DNA from: Pseudomonas sp. ISL-84
Lineage (GTDB): Bacteria > Bacillota > Bacilli > Bacillales > Cytobacillaceae
Direction: 5' to 3'
DNA length: 46,064 nt
NCBI GenBank assembly: GCA_018613035.1
Contig: JAGGRA010000018.1
Location: 1 to 46,064 of the forward strand
This document shows positions 1 to 8,612 of the stretch, piece after piece. Both the position numbers and the translations under genes were made by a program. Numbering within the stretch: position 1 is the first letter of the stretch; every line of letters begins with the position of its first letter. The notes below the pieces were generated by a model. The model saw nothing but the letters and a program-made list of their open reading frames with translations, searched no databases and had not been told where the DNA came from.

Positions 1-16
1 CATTTGACGTTGAGCC

Positions 17-145
17 TTAAAAAGTGAACGTAAAATGCCTGAATTACTTCATATTTTTAAAAAGTTGAGCGTAAATTGGCTGCAGTGATGCATAAATTAA
101 AAAAAGTGAAGTGAATGGGGTGGAATTGATGCGAATGCAGAGAAA
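17..145. repeat. Degenerate tandem repeat, period about 41 bp
   Basis: Three diverged units each begin with a TTAAAAAG-like run (near 17, 57 and 98), followed by GTGAACGTAAA or GAGCGTAAATTGG-like text. No plausible start or coding frame crosses it. It lies in the spacer upstream of spoVS. The rest of 146-580 holds the spoVS promoter and leader, and I see no gene there. Confidence 0.35.
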
Positions 146-375
146 AAAGGTTGAGAATATCCCCTTGAAGGGACAAATTTTAAAAAACAGGATCTTTGAT
201 TGTTTTAAAGTTCAGCTGCCAGATTAACGCGCAATAAGATTTGTCTAGCATGTACCAGCAGAAAATATCTCATTTTATTTATATTGCACAACTTCACCAA
301 ATCCCAAAGAATCGCAGCTGACATCCTGCCGCGATAAAAATAAATTAAGCCTGAATATTTGCTTTTTTTGTCCAA

Positions 376-405
376 GCCGGAATATGTGTTTTCAATACTG
401 AATAT
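376..405 (+). promoter_or_regulatory. Candidate sigma-H promoter of spoVS
   Basis: The sequence fits the sigma-H consensus RnAGGAWWW-N11/12-RnnGAATWW. The -35 is GCCGGAATA (one mismatch), then 12 nt, then ACTGAATAT (full match). B. subtilis spoVS is known to be transcribed by sigma-H. The leader of about 170 nt contains small hairpins such as AAGGG/CCCTT and AGGC/GCCT near 482-515. Confidence 0.55.
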
Positions 406-580
406 AGTAGCAATGGAATGATATATATACCTGATGCTAAATTCCATCAAAGCAGTCGTGTGTAAGCCCGGAAATAAAGATGAAAGGGTAAGCCCTTACG
501 TAAGGCATTAAGCCTGAGAGAAGGGCAGCCAGCGCTTTGAGCAGGGCATGCAGGAGGGGTAAAACGAGGAGGAGCTAGGA

Positions 581-841
581 ATGGAAATATTAAAAGTTTC
601 AGCAAAATCTAATCCTAATTCTGTAGCTGGTGCGCTTGCTGGGGTTCTTCGCGAAAGAGGAAGTGCAGAAATCCAGGCAATTGGTGCGGGTGCATTGAAC
701 CAGGCTGTTAAGGCAGTAGCGATCGCAAGAGGATTCGTAGCGCCTAGCGGAGTGGATTTAATTTGTATCCCGGCATTCACGGATATTCTGATTGACGGTG
801 AAGAGCGGACAGCAATCAAATTGATTGTGGAACCACGGTAG
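581..841 (+). CDS. spoVS: Stage V sporulation protein S
   Basis: This 86-residue protein is nearly identical to what I recall of B. subtilis SpoVS. It is a small Alba-like, probably nucleic-acid-binding protein needed for coat assembly and progression past stage V. The start is fixed by an AGGAGGAG ribosome site at 567-574, seven bases before the ATG. Its length matches the family exactly. The upstream sigma-H-like promoter fits expression at the onset of sporulation, and a strong terminator follows, so it is probably monocistronic. In B. subtilis it also precedes miaB. Here a dipeptidase and korAB lie between, where B. subtilis has tdh-kbl. Confidence 0.97.
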   Translation: MEILKVSAKSNPNSVAGALAGVLRERGSAEIQAIGAGALNQAVKAVAIARGFVAPSGVDLICIPAFTDILIDGEERTAIKLIVEPR

Positions 842-920
842 CCAAAAGGCTGCAGAATTAGGAGTCATCCATTGTCATATGCATAAGATCACATTTTATA
901 AATTTAGGCAAATACAATAA

Positions 921-957
921 AACCTGTTTGCAGCATAGGCAAACAGGTTCTTTTTTT
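921..957 (+). terminator. Rho-independent terminator after spoVS
   Basis: A perfect 11-bp stem (AACCTGTTTGC/GCAAACAGGTT) with a 7-nt loop is followed by seven T. Confidence 0.92.
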
Positions 958-1000
958 AATAAGATAAGTCTATTGAGAAAAAAGGAGAGGAAGACAGCGA

Positions 1001-1924
1001 ATGAAAATTTTTGATGCGCATTGCGATGTCCTTTATAAAATATTTATGGATCGGGAGATAGATTTTAAGGATTCAGGCAAGCTGCAGGTCAATCTTGAAG
1101 GGCTGCAGGGTTCACAGCTAAAGGTCCAATGCTTTGCCATATATGTACCGGAGTCTGTCCATCCTGAAATGAAATTTAATGCAGCTTTATATATGGTCGA
1201 TCTATTTTATGAAAAAGTTCTTAAAGCTTATCCGCAAGTAAAGCTTATTTCCAGCCGACGGGATATTGACCGGCTGAAGAGTGATGAGATAGGAGCTGTG
1301 CTTACATTGGAGGGCTGTGATGCGATTGGGTGTGACCTTCTTAAATTAAAAACTCTTCTCAGGCTTGGTGTATCATCTGTGGGCTTGACTTGGAACTACG
1401 GAAATTGTGCAGCGGACGGCGTCCTGGAAGAAAGGGGAGCCGGATTGTCCTCTTTTGGCAAGCAAGTGGTTTCTGTATTAAATGCTGCTGAAGCATGGTG
1501 TGACGTATCCCATCTATCCGAGCGAGGGTTCTGGGATGTGATGGAGTGGGGTGACTATCCATTTGCCTCCCATTCGAATTGCTATTCGCTTTGTCCGCAC
1601 CCCCGAAATTTATCTAATGATCAAATAGAAGCGCTGATCGAAAGAGATAGTGTTATGGGGATCACTTTTGTAACCGAATTTCTTTCTGGCAAACAGACTG
1701 CAACCATTACAGATATATTAAGGCACCTTGAACATGTATGTTCACTTGGGGGAGAGAATCATGTCGGCTTCGGTTCTGATTTTGATGGTACAGATGGGAG
1801 GGTGCTAGGCTTAGAGAATGCAAGAAAATACGATTACCTGATGAACGAACTCACAAAATACTATACTGATATACAGGCTGAAAAGTTTTTATTTCGGAAT
1901 TTTTATAACCGGTTTCCAAGGTGA
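1001..1924 (+). CDS. Membrane-dipeptidase-like (M19 / renal dipeptidase family) peptidase
   Basis: The 307-residue protein belongs to the M19 zinc dipeptidases, which cleave dipeptides with broad specificity. The metal-binding pattern is complete: DAHCD near the N-terminus (H7, D9), Glu in LEGCDAIG (E104), His in DVSHLSERGFWD (H171), His in FASHSN (H191) and Asp in GFGSDFDG (D260). There is no signal peptide, so it should be cytoplasmic, as in other Bacillus homologues. AAGGAGAGGAA lies about 10 bases upstream of the ATG. It is isolated by the spoVS terminator and a 300-bp spacer before korA. Its position between spoVS and korAB recurs in several Bacillaceae. The physiological substrate cannot be read from the sequence. 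Confidence 0.9.
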   Translation: MKIFDAHCDVLYKIFMDREIDFKDSGKLQVNLEGLQGSQLKVQCFAIYVPESVHPEMKFNAALYMVDLFYEKVLKAYPQVKLISSRRDIDRLKSDEIGAVLTLEGCDAIGCDLLKLKTLLRLGVSSVGLTWNYGNCAADGVLEERGAGLSSFGKQVVSVLNAAEAWCDVSHLSERGFWDVMEWGDYPFASHSNCYSLCPHPRNLSNDQIEALIERDSVMGITFVTEFLSGKQTATITDILRHLEHVCSLGGENHVGFGSDFDGTDGRVLGLENARKYDYLMNELTKYYTDIQAEKFLFRNFYNRFPR

Positions 1925-2224
1925 TAATGTTACAAAACCAGTATCACAAGGGTTTGCCGGTGACATTTCACCCTGAAAAAAATCAATGTATTTATCATTT
2001 TTCAAAAAATAAAAAAATATTCATCTTTTAGCCAATAAATATTCAGAAAGGGTTGCTTTTTTAGACACATAGGTCTAGAATTGAAAGCGTTTAGTACCCA
2101 TTCATCTTCCAAAAAATAGCCGTAATACAAGGGCTAAACCATCAGGAGGACTGGACAAGTACTACACTTATATTAATGAAACGTTTTTACATAATTTCTT
2201 AACGTAACTAAAGGGGTGTAAGAC
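1925..2224. other. Intergenic region upstream of korA
   Basis: This AT-rich 300-bp spacer has no coding frame. It holds a candidate cre site at 2081-2095 and, just before the korA ATG, the ribosome site AAGGGGTGT. I could not pick a clear -35/-10 pair. Confidence 0.5.
2081..2095. promoter_or_regulatory. Candidate CcpA cre site
   Basis: TTGAAAGCGTTTAGT matches the cre consensus WTGNAANCGNWNNCW with one mismatch. It lies about 130 bp upstream of korA. Carbon-catabolite control of a 2-oxoacid oxidoreductase is plausible but inferred. Confidence 0.4.
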
Positions 2225-3961
2225 ATGATCAATCAACTTTCATGGAAAGTTGGAGGACAGCAAGGGGAAGGTATTGAGAGTACCGGAGAAATTTTTTCCA
2301 TTGCATTAAATCGTTTAGGCTACTACCTGTACGGTTACCGCCACTTTTCATCACGCATTAAGGGCGGGCACACGAATAATAAGATTCGCGTCAGCACGTC
2401 ACAAATTCGCTCAATTTCGGACGATTTAGATATTCTGGTAGCTTTTGACCAGGAAACAATTGATTTAAACTACAAAGAACTTCATGATAAAGGGATCATG
2501 ATTGCAGATGCAAAGTTTGATCCTAAACAGCCAGAAGATACGAAAGCAGCATTGTATGCGGTTCCATTTACAGAGATTGCTACTGAACTAGGAACATCTC
2601 TAATGAAAAACATGGTTGCCGTTGGAGCAACATGTGCAGTTCTAAACTTAGATATTAAAGTATTTGAAGAAGTTGTTCAAGAGATTTTTGGACGCAAAGG
2701 ACAGCAGGTTGTAGACAAAAATATGGAAGCAATCCAGGCTGGCTTTGACTTCATGAAAGAAAAGCTTAGCGACGATGTAGAATTAATGGAGCTTGAAAAA
2801 GCGGATGGCATGAAGCGTCTATTCATGATTGGTAATGATGCGATCGCTCTTGGTGCGCTTGCCGGCGGTTGCCGCTTCATGGCAGCTTACCCAATTACAC
2901 CAGCATCCGAAATCATGGAATATTTGATTATGAAGCTTCCGGCGCTTGGCGGATCTGTTATCCAGACAGAAGACGAAATCGCTGCAGCCACTATGGCAAT
3001 CGGTGCCAACTATGCGGGAGTTCGTGCTATTACAGCATCTGCTGGTCCTGGTCTTTCTCTTAAAATGGAAGCAATCGGTCTTTCTGGTATTACAGAAACT
3101 CCGCTTGTTATTGTTGATACCCAGCGTGGAGGCCCTTCAACAGGACTTCCTACAAAACAGGAACAATCAGACTTAATGGCAATGATTTATGGTACTCACG
3201 GTGAGATTCCGAAAATCGTTCTTGCGCCAAGTACTGTGCAGGAAGCATTTTATGATACTGCTGAAGCATTCAACCTAGCTGAAGAATATCAATGCCCTGT
3301 TATTGTTCTTTCTGACCTGCAGCTTTCTCTAGGAAAGCAAACAGTGGAGCCGCTTGATTTCAGCAAAGTGGAAATCCGACGTGGAAAGCTTGCAACAGAA
3401 GAGCTTCCTGAAATTGAAAACAAAGGCTACTTCAAGCGCTTTGAGGTTACAGAAGATGGAGTTTCTCCTCGTGTAATCCCTGGCATGAAGAACGGTATCC
3501 ACCATGTTACCGGTGTTGAGCACGATGAGACTGGAAAACCTTCAGAATCAGCTGCTAACCGTAACGCGCAAATGGATAAGCGTTTCCGTAAGGTTGAAAA
3601 CATCAAATTCAATACACCAGTTCACAAGAATGCTCCTCATGAAGAAGCAGACTTGTTAATCGTAGGGTTCAACTCTACTCGCGGTGCTATTGAAGAAGCG
3701 ATGGGCCGCCTTGAAAATGATGGCGTTAAAGTTAACCATGCACAAGTTCGCTTAATTCATCCTTTCCCTGCAGATGAATTACTGCCGCTTGTAAAATCTG
3801 CTAAGAAAATTGCTGTAGTAGAAAACAATGCTACAGGACAATTAGCAAATATCATGAAGATGAACGTCGGACATGCTGAGAAAGTTCACAAGCTATTAAA
3901 GTACGACGGAAATCCATTCTTGCCACATGAAATTCACACAAAATGCAAGGAGTTGTTCTAA
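2225..3961 (+). CDS. korA: 2-oxoacid:ferredoxin oxidoreductase, gamma-alpha fused subunit
   Basis: The 578-residue protein fuses the gamma domain (about 1-190, beginning with the GGQQGEGI motif at 10-17) to the alpha, pyrimidine-binding domain (YPITPASEIMEYL at 222-234). This is the usual KorA layout in Bacillus. With KorB it oxidatively decarboxylates a 2-oxoacid, probably 2-oxoglutarate, to the acyl-CoA and reduces ferredoxin. The AAGGGGTGT ribosome site and the ATG set the start. The stop codon directly abuts the korB ATG, so the two are translationally coupled. Pyruvate or branched-chain 2-oxoacids are alternative substrates that sequence alone does not exclude. Confidence 0.95.
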   Translation: MINQLSWKVGGQQGEGIESTGEIFSIALNRLGYYLYGYRHFSSRIKGGHTNNKIRVSTSQIRSISDDLDILVAFDQETIDLNYKELHDKGIMIADAKFDPKQPEDTKAALYAVPFTEIATELGTSLMKNMVAVGATCAVLNLDIKVFEEVVQEIFGRKGQQVVDKNMEAIQAGFDFMKEKLSDDVELMELEKADGMKRLFMIGNDAIALGALAGGCRFMAAYPITPASEIMEYLIMKLPALGGSVIQTEDEIAAATMAIGANYAGVRAITASAGPGLSLKMEAIGLSGITETPLVIVDTQRGGPSTGLPTKQEQSDLMAMIYGTHGEIPKIVLAPSTVQEAFYDTAEAFNLAEEYQCPVIVLSDLQLSLGKQTVEPLDFSKVEIRRGKLATEELPEIENKGYFKRFEVTEDGVSPRVIPGMKNGIHHVTGVEHDETGKPSESAANRNAQMDKRFRKVENIKFNTPVHKNAPHEEADLLIVGFNSTRGAIEEAMGRLENDGVKVNHAQVRLIHPFPADELLPLVKSAKKIAVVENNATGQLANIMKMNVGHAEKVHKLLKYDGNPFLPHEIHTKCKELF

Positions 3962-4828
3962 ATGGCCACATTTAAAGATTTTAGAAATAATGTAAAACCA
4001 AACTGGTGTCCAGGCTGTGGGGACTTCTCCGTGCAGGCGGCGATTCAGCGTGCGGCAGCGAATGTTGGTTTAGAGCCTGAAAACCTAGCAGTTGTTTCAG
4101 GTATCGGTTGTTCCGGACGTATTTCCGGCTATATCAATTCATACGGTTTCCACGGCATCCATGGACGATCATTGCCAATCGCCCAGGGTGTTAAAATGGC
4201 TAACCGCGATCTGACTGTTATCGCTTCCGGCGGTGACGGAGATGGATTCGCAATCGGAATGGGCCATACGATCCATGCGATCCGCCGTAACGTAAATATT
4301 ACTTATATCGTTATGGATAACCAGATCTATGGTTTAACAAAAGGTCAAACTTCACCGCGTTCTGCGGCTGGATTCAAAACGAAATCAACACCTCAAGGTT
4401 CCATTGAACAGGCTATTTCTCCAATGGAAATGGCACTAACAGCAGGTGCGACTTTCGTTGCGCAAAGCTTCTCAACAGACTTGAAGGATTTGACTGCATT
4501 AATTGAAGCAGGAATCCAGCATGATGGATTCTCTTTAATCAACGTATTCAGCCCATGTGTTACTTATAACAAAGTAAACACTTATGACTGGTTCAAAGAA
4601 AACCTTACTAAATTAAGCGATATTGAAGGCTATGACAATTCCAACCGCGAATTGGCGATGCAGACGCTTATGAAGCACGACGGCCTAGTAACAGGCTTAA
4701 TCTACCAGAATACTGAGCGCAAATCTTACCAGGAAATGCTTTCAGGATACTCTGAAACTCCTTTATCAAAAGCTGACCTTAACCTTGACCAGGCTCACTT
4801 TGATAAACTTGCAGCAGAATTTATGTAA
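3962..4828 (+). CDS. korB: 2-oxoacid:ferredoxin oxidoreductase, beta subunit
   Basis: The 288-residue thiamine-diphosphate-binding subunit shows the TPP motif GDGDG (91-95) ending at N120 in MDNQIYGLTKGQ. Four cysteines suited to ligate the proximal [4Fe-4S] cluster are present: C16 and C19 in CPGCG, C50 in GIGCSGR and about C199 in FSPCVTYN. There is no separate ferredoxin-like domain, so an external ferredoxin must take the electrons. AAGGAG inside the end of korA serves as its ribosome site. A strong terminator follows, making korAB a two-gene operon. Confidence 0.95.
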   Translation: MATFKDFRNNVKPNWCPGCGDFSVQAAIQRAAANVGLEPENLAVVSGIGCSGRISGYINSYGFHGIHGRSLPIAQGVKMANRDLTVIASGGDGDGFAIGMGHTIHAIRRNVNITYIVMDNQIYGLTKGQTSPRSAAGFKTKSTPQGSIEQAISPMEMALTAGATFVAQSFSTDLKDLTALIEAGIQHDGFSLINVFSPCVTYNKVNTYDWFKENLTKLSDIEGYDNSNRELAMQTLMKHDGLVTGLIYQNTERKSYQEMLSGYSETPLSKADLNLDQAHFDKLAAEFM

Positions 4829-4837
4829 TAATGAGAT

Positions 4838-4867
4838 GAAGTCCGGGAATTCCCGGGCTTCTTTTTT
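4838..4867 (+). terminator. Terminator after korB
   Basis: A 10-bp stem (GAAGTCCGGG/CCCGGGCTTC with one G-T pair) and an AATT loop are followed by six T. Confidence 0.9.
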
Positions 4868-4884
4868 GTCTTTTTCTTCAATGG

Positions 4885-5090
4885 CTGTTTTCGTAAAGTT
4901 TGTTGTTTGAGACGGCTGACTAAGTTTAATTGCTAAGTTAGTTGTACCGAAGGGCATTTGACTCCAGTGGAATTGAGGGAAATGGGACCACTCAGGTGAA
5001 GGGCACCCATTCCTCCGCGGTGATAGCAAATCCCCGCGGAGGACATCAGTCGACAGAATTCATAAGTACAAACAACAATCTATGAGATTA
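4885..5090. repeat. Degenerate GC-rich intergenic repeat (family B)
   Basis: It shares its outer flank CTGTTTTCGTAAAGTTTGTTG and an inner TTGACTCCAG-like segment with the better copy at 11229-11459. It contains CCTCCGCGG and CCCCGCGGAGG palindromic blocks, and the right end AACAACAATCTATGAG mirrors the left flank. It is much degraded. From here to miaB (5091-5372) I see only a candidate promoter. Confidence 0.4.
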
Positions 5091-5235
5091 GAGCCCTTCC
5101 ATTGATCATAGTGACAATAGTCACGGCAAAACCAGAAGAAAAAGTCTATTATTATTATTTGTGCAGGATTAAAAGTGCCCCTGGATGTACATAGATGTAG
5201 TAGCTGCCTGATTAGAGGCAGGATAAGGTTTTCTA

Positions 5236-5264
5236 TTGTTTTAACCCAGCTAAACCCTTATACT
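5236..5264 (+). promoter_or_regulatory. Candidate sigma-A promoter of miaB-ricA
   Basis: TTGTTT, a 17-nt spacer and TATACT lie about 110 bp upstream of the miaB start. No better pair is visible between the repeat and the gene. Confidence 0.35.
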
Positions 5265-5372
5265 ATAATAATGTGCATATATATAAATTCCATTGTTGCA
5301 CATTTTATTATTATGGCTAAAAATGGAGTTAAAAATGATAGATGCTTACTCAAAGAAAGAGAAAGGGGATAA

Positions 5373-6920
5373 ATGATGAACGAAAAACAACGCTTAGAAG
5401 GCCAGCAAGTGCAAACAGCAAATCCTTCGGACAAAAAATCCGCAAAGGATTACAGCAAATACTTTGAAACAGTTTATACTCCTCCTTCCTTAAAGGAAGC
5501 GAAAAAACGCGGAAAAGAAGAAGTTAAATACCATAAAGATTTTGACATTCCGGAAGAATTTCTTGGAATGGGCAAGGGCCGCAAGTTTTATATCCGCACG
5601 TATGGCTGCCAAATGAATGAACATGATACAGAAGTTATGGCTGGGATTTTCCTTGGCCTTGGCTATGAACCAACAGATACAGTGGAAGATGCCAATGTCA
5701 TCTTGCTTAACACTTGTGCAATCCGTGAAAATGCCGAGAACAAAGTATTCGGTGAGCTTGGTCATCTCAAGCATTTGAAAAAAGAAAATCCGGATGTTCT
5801 GATAGGTGTTTGCGGATGTATGTCCCAGGAAGAATCCGTTGTGAACAAAATCCTTAAAACTTATAATCAGGTTGACATGATTTTCGGAACTCACAATATC
5901 CACCGCCTGCCGAACATTCTTCAAGAAGCCTATATGTCCAAAGAGCTGGTTATTGAAGTCTGGTCAAAAGAGGGAGATGTTATTGAGAACCTTCCGAAAG
6001 TACGCCGCGGCAATATTAAAGCATGGGTAAACATTATGTACGGCTGCGATAAGTTCTGTACCTACTGCATCGTGCCTTATACTCGCGGTAAAGAAAGAAG
6101 CCGCCGTCCTGAAGATATTATCCAGGAAGTGCGCCAATTGGCCGCGCAGGGCTACCAGGAAATTACCCTACTTGGCCAAAACGTAAACGCATATGGTAAA
6201 GATTTTGAGGATATGAAATACGGTCTTGGCGATTTAATGGATGAAATCCGCAAAATCGACATTCCGCGCATCCGCTTTACAACAAGCCACCCTCGTGACT
6301 TTGATGATCATCTGATTGAAGTGCTCGCAAAAGGCGGAAATCTTGTCGAGCACATCCATCTGCCTGTACAGTCAGGTTCAACAGATGTCTTGAAAATCAT
6401 GGCACGTAAATATACAAGAGAACAATATTTAGAGCTTGTTCGTAAAATTAAGGCAGCTATACCTGGCGCTACTTTTACAACTGATATCATTGTCGGATAT
6501 CCAAATGAAACAGAAGAGCAGTTTGAAGAAACACTATCCCTGTATCGTGAGGTAGGCTTCGAGTCTGCTTATACGTTCATTTACTCGCCGCGTGAGGGCA
6601 CTCCAGCTGCCAAAATGGTGGATAATGTGCCAATGGAAGTGAAAAAAGAGCGTCTGCAGCGCCTGAATGCTCTTGTTAATGAGCTATCTGCTGAAGCGAT
6701 GAAAAAATACCAGGGCGAGGTTGTAGAAGTTCTTGTTGAAGGGGAAAGCAAAAACAATCCGGAAGTCCTTGCCGGCTACACTAGAAAGAGCAAACTGGTT
6801 AACTTTAAAGGGCCAAAAACAGCCATTGGCAAACTGGTTAAAGTAAAAGTAACAGATGCAAAAACATGGTCCCTAAACGGAGAAATGGTTGAAGAACTAG
6901 ACGCGGTTGAGGTGAAGTAA
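5373..6920 (+). CDS. miaB: tRNA-2-methylthio-N6-dimethylallyladenosine synthase
   Basis: The 515-residue radical-SAM methylthiotransferase converts i6A37 to ms2i6A37 in tRNAs reading UNN codons. The N-terminal UPF0004 domain carries its three cluster cysteines (C79 in TYGCQMN, C115 in [10 protein letters not shown]149 in GVCGCMSQ). The radical-SAM CxxxCxxC is C225-C229-C232 ([10 protein letters not shown]), and a C-terminal TRAM domain covers roughly 440-510. The N-terminal extension of about 65 residues matches the long Bacillus form. AAAGGGG precedes two tandem ATGs, and either could start translation. ricA begins one base after its stop. Its substrate i6A is made by MiaA, encoded at 18.7 kb. 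Confidence 0.96.
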   Translation: MMNEKQRLEGQQVQTANPSDKKSAKDYSKYFETVYTPPSLKEAKKRGKEEVKYHKDFDIPEEFLGMGKGRKFYIRTYGCQMNEHDTEVMAGIFLGLGYEPTDTVEDANVILLNTCAIRENAENKVFGELGHLKHLKKENPDVLIGVCGCMSQEESVVNKILKTYNQVDMIFGTHNIHRLPNILQEAYMSKELVIEVWSKEGDVIENLPKVRRGNIKAWVNIMYGCDKFCTYCIVPYTRGKERSRRPEDIIQEVRQLAAQGYQEITLLGQNVNAYGKDFEDMKYGLGDLMDEIRKIDIPRIRFTTSHPRDFDDHLIEVLAKGGNLVEHIHLPVQSGSTDVLKIMARKYTREQYLELVRKIKAAIPGATFTTDIIVGYPNETEEQFEETLSLYREVGFESAYTFIYSPREGTPAAKMVDNVPMEVKKERLQRLNALVNELSAEAMKKYQGEVVEVLVEGESKNNPEVLAGYTRKSKLVNFKGPKTAIGKLVKVKVTDAKTWSLNGEMVEELDAVEVK

Positions 6921-6921
6921 T

Positions 6922-7347
6922 ATGGCAAAGTATACAAAAGATGAGATCGTAGAACGTGCACAAGACTTGGCACGCATGATCGCGGAAACTGAAGAAGTAG
7001 AATTTTTCAAGCGTGCAGAAGCACAGATTAATGGAAATGAAAAGGTTAGTGCAACCATTACTACAATCAAAGGCTTGCAAAAGCAGGCAGTAAATCTTCA
7101 GCATTATGGTAAAGCAGAGGCTTTAAAGAAAACTGAAGATAAAATTGCTGCTCTTGAAAAAGAACTTGATGAAATTCCAGTAGTCCAGGAGTTCAAGCAG
7201 TCCCAAGTTGATGTAAATGAATTGCTGCAAATTGTGGCAAATGCTATTTCCAACACTGTAACAGACGAAGTCATTACTTCTACAGGCGGAAATCTGTTAA
7301 GCGGGGAAACAGGATCGAAAAATAAAAACAGCAGCTGCTCCCACTAA
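6922..7347 (+). CDS. ricA: RicA/YmcA, RNase Y-interacting and Spo0A-phosphorelay-promoting protein
   Basis: This 141-residue YlbF/YmcA-family helical protein is homologous to B. subtilis RicA (YmcA). RicA forms the RicAFT complex with YlbF and YaaT, which is needed for RNase Y-dependent mRNA processing and for sporulation, competence and biofilm formation. The Gly/Ser-rich C-terminal tail ends in SSCSH, placing a single cysteine (C139) where the complex is reported to bind Fe-S clusters. GAGGTGAAG within the end of miaB is the ribosome site, so it is translated from the miaB message. The miaB-ricA pairing is the same in B. subtilis. Confidence 0.93.
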   Translation: MAKYTKDEIVERAQDLARMIAETEEVEFFKRAEAQINGNEKVSATITTIKGLQKQAVNLQHYGKAEALKKTEDKIAALEKELDEIPVVQEFKQSQVDVNELLQIVANAISNTVTDEVITSTGGNLLSGETGSKNKNSSCSH

Positions 7348-7361
7348 TAGAATAAACCGAA

Positions 7362-7396
7362 ACACCCTGCACCTATGAGATGCAGGGTGTTTTTTT
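7362..7396 (+). terminator. Terminator after ricA
   Basis: The 10-bp stem ACACCCTGCA/TGCAGGGTGT with a 9-nt loop runs into a T tract. It probably also ends the convergent minus-strand cluster, although the T run on that side is weak. Confidence 0.88.
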
Positions 7397-7448
7397 ACGT
7401 TCTATATTAAGGGAGGAAAAATCAAGTTGGCCATGGGTTGTGGGCCAT

Positions 7449-7799
7449 TTACTGGTTTCGCAATAAATCTACTGCTTTTAAAAACTCTTTGCGATATTCC
7501 TGCTGCTCTATTATGGCAGCATTTAATGTTGATAAAAGAGATTGATTTAGCATTTTTGTTCCTGTATCGTCTGATTCTTTGTCCAAAAAGTTCAGGAGAA
7601 AGGTGTATACGAGAAGTAATGTCGAGTAGTTATCGACATATGTGAGGTTAATAGCCCGTCCTCCCGTACCGCCTGCAGCGTGATTATTGATTGACGGTAT
7701 TCCAGCTTCGGCAGCCATTTCAATGAGCTCCTCTGGAATACCCAGCTGCTTGAGTACTTCTGGATCTAAGTCCAGTTTTTTGGTGGTGTTATTTAGCAT
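7449..7799 (-). CDS. Hypothetical protein, third gene of the cluster beside cotE
   Basis: I do not recognise this protein. The start is the ATG at 7799, giving 116 residues, because GAAGGGAGGGAG lies just upstream. A TTG further out would translate the ribosome site itself. The N-terminal third reads LDLDPEVLKQLGIPEELIEMA, typical of a small helical dimerisation segment, then a Gly-rich linker (AAGGTGG) and a helical C-terminal half with a hydrophobic stretch (TLLLVYTFLLNFL). There is no signal peptide and no cysteine. It is the last of three same-strand genes with short gaps, so probably co-transcribed. Location between ricA and cotE suggests a spore-related role, but that is inference only. 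Confidence 0.75.
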   Translation of the reverse strand: MLNNTTKKLDLDPEVLKQLGIPEELIEMAAEAGIPSINNHAAGGTGGRAINLTYVDNYSTLLLVYTFLLNFLDKESDDTGTKMLNQSLLSTLNAAIIEQQEYRKEFLKAVDLLRNQ

Positions 7800-7886
7800 G
7801 GTACTCCCTCCCTTCTTTTTGGACAATTTTTAAGTCTCTGCATAGATAAATAGTAATCTCTTTTTTATAACAGCAGCATAGCGATG

Positions 7887-8183
7887 TTACGCTTTGTTGC
7901 TTTGCTGCTGAGTAGTGCCATTAACAGCAATAGCTGTAGAGTCGCCGCCATTTGCAATGTTATACTGAGCTGATAGAATTGGAATATTGATCAAAGCAGC
8001 ATTGACGGCAAATCCGCCAACAGAGATTGGCAGCTGGCCGTTAAAGCTTGTTTGCGGAAGGTTAGCTTGCGCAGCAAACGTAAAAGCTTCAGCTTCGTCA
8101 CCACTGTCTGTACCATTTACATTATCGCCAAATGGCAATATGCTGTTATTTTCCTGGTCATCATAGCATCTTCCTGATAGCAT
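7887..8183 (-). CDS. Hypothetical low-charge protein, middle gene of the cluster beside cotE
   Basis: This 98-residue protein is of unknown family. GGAGGAGGTGA directly upstream of the ATG makes it well supported. After an acidic N-terminus (about 1-33) the sequence is almost free of charged residues and rich in Asn, Ala, Gly, Ile, Gln and Ser, with alternating hydrophobic and polar residues (NLPQTSFNGQLPISVGG, then ALINIPILSAQYNI). It ends in a QQQ-containing tail. That composition suggests a beta-rich, self-assembling or surface-layer protein, as seen for some spore coat or exosporium components. It has no signal peptide. The gap to its upstream neighbour is 54 bp, consistent with one operon. 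Function is not known. Confidence 0.78.
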   Translation of the reverse strand: MLSGRCYDDQENNSILPFGDNVNGTDSGDEAEAFTFAAQANLPQTSFNGQLPISVGGFAVNAALINIPILSAQYNIANGGDSTAIAVNGTTQQQSNKA

Positions 8184-8237
8184 GGATATTCACCTCCTCC
8201 AAATAGTTGAAGTGGCATAGTTTGTCGTCAAATCTTC

Positions 8238-8612
8238 CTAAGAATCCTTTTTCGTTAGATTAGAAAGGTCCATATCTAAAAGTGTTTTTCCATTAACAGA
8301 TAATTTAACCTGTTTATAATCCTCTGATGTTTCTACAACAGGCAGCAGATTTTTTAGTGAAGGAATCATATTGCCGATCCCGGAGGAATTTTTCGAGCAG
8401 AGCCCTTCCAAGTTTTTCAATGGTTTCATTGCGTCTTTTATACTTTCTCTTAGTTCATCCGATTGGATTTTATCCAGCCCTTTGGAGTAATATCCGCCCA
8501 ATGAGTCTGTTAATTTGGCAACCATTTTTTCTGCATATTCCTTTGCTTCTTCTCCTGTCAGCTCTTTACCATTGATTGAAACCTTATAACTGGAGTTCTC
8601 CTTGTCTGCCAT
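8238..8612 (-). CDS. Hypothetical protein, first gene of the cluster beside cotE
   Basis: This 124-residue, lysine-rich and largely helical protein has a perfect AAGGAGGTGA ribosome site eight bases before the ATG. The motif VSINGKELTGEEAKEY near the N-terminus is echoed near the C-terminus by KLSVNGKTLLDMDLS, so it may be a short helical domain flanked by two related beta-hairpins. There is one cysteine (LCSKN). I do not recognise the family. It is transcribed divergently from cotE across a 347-bp spacer and heads the three-gene cluster. A role in spore assembly is suggested only by position. Confidence 0.78.
   Translation of the reverse strand: MADKENSSYKVSINGKELTGEEAKEYAEKMVAKLTDSLGGYYSKGLDKIQSDELRESIKDAMKPLKNLEGLCSKNSSGIGNMIPSLKNLLPVVETSEDYKQVKLSVNGKTLLDMDLSNLTKKDS

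Noticed and set aside
205..450. 81-codon minus-strand frame upstream of spoVS
   Set aside because: It has no ribosome site or recognisable family and overlaps the sigma-H promoter region.
5175..5372. 65-codon frame ending at the miaB start
   Set aside because: No ribosome site. It spans the likely miaB promoter and ends in the miaB ribosome-binding region.
5490..5924. 144-codon minus-strand frame inside miaB
   Set aside because: It is antisense to a fully conserved gene and looks like a compositional shadow.
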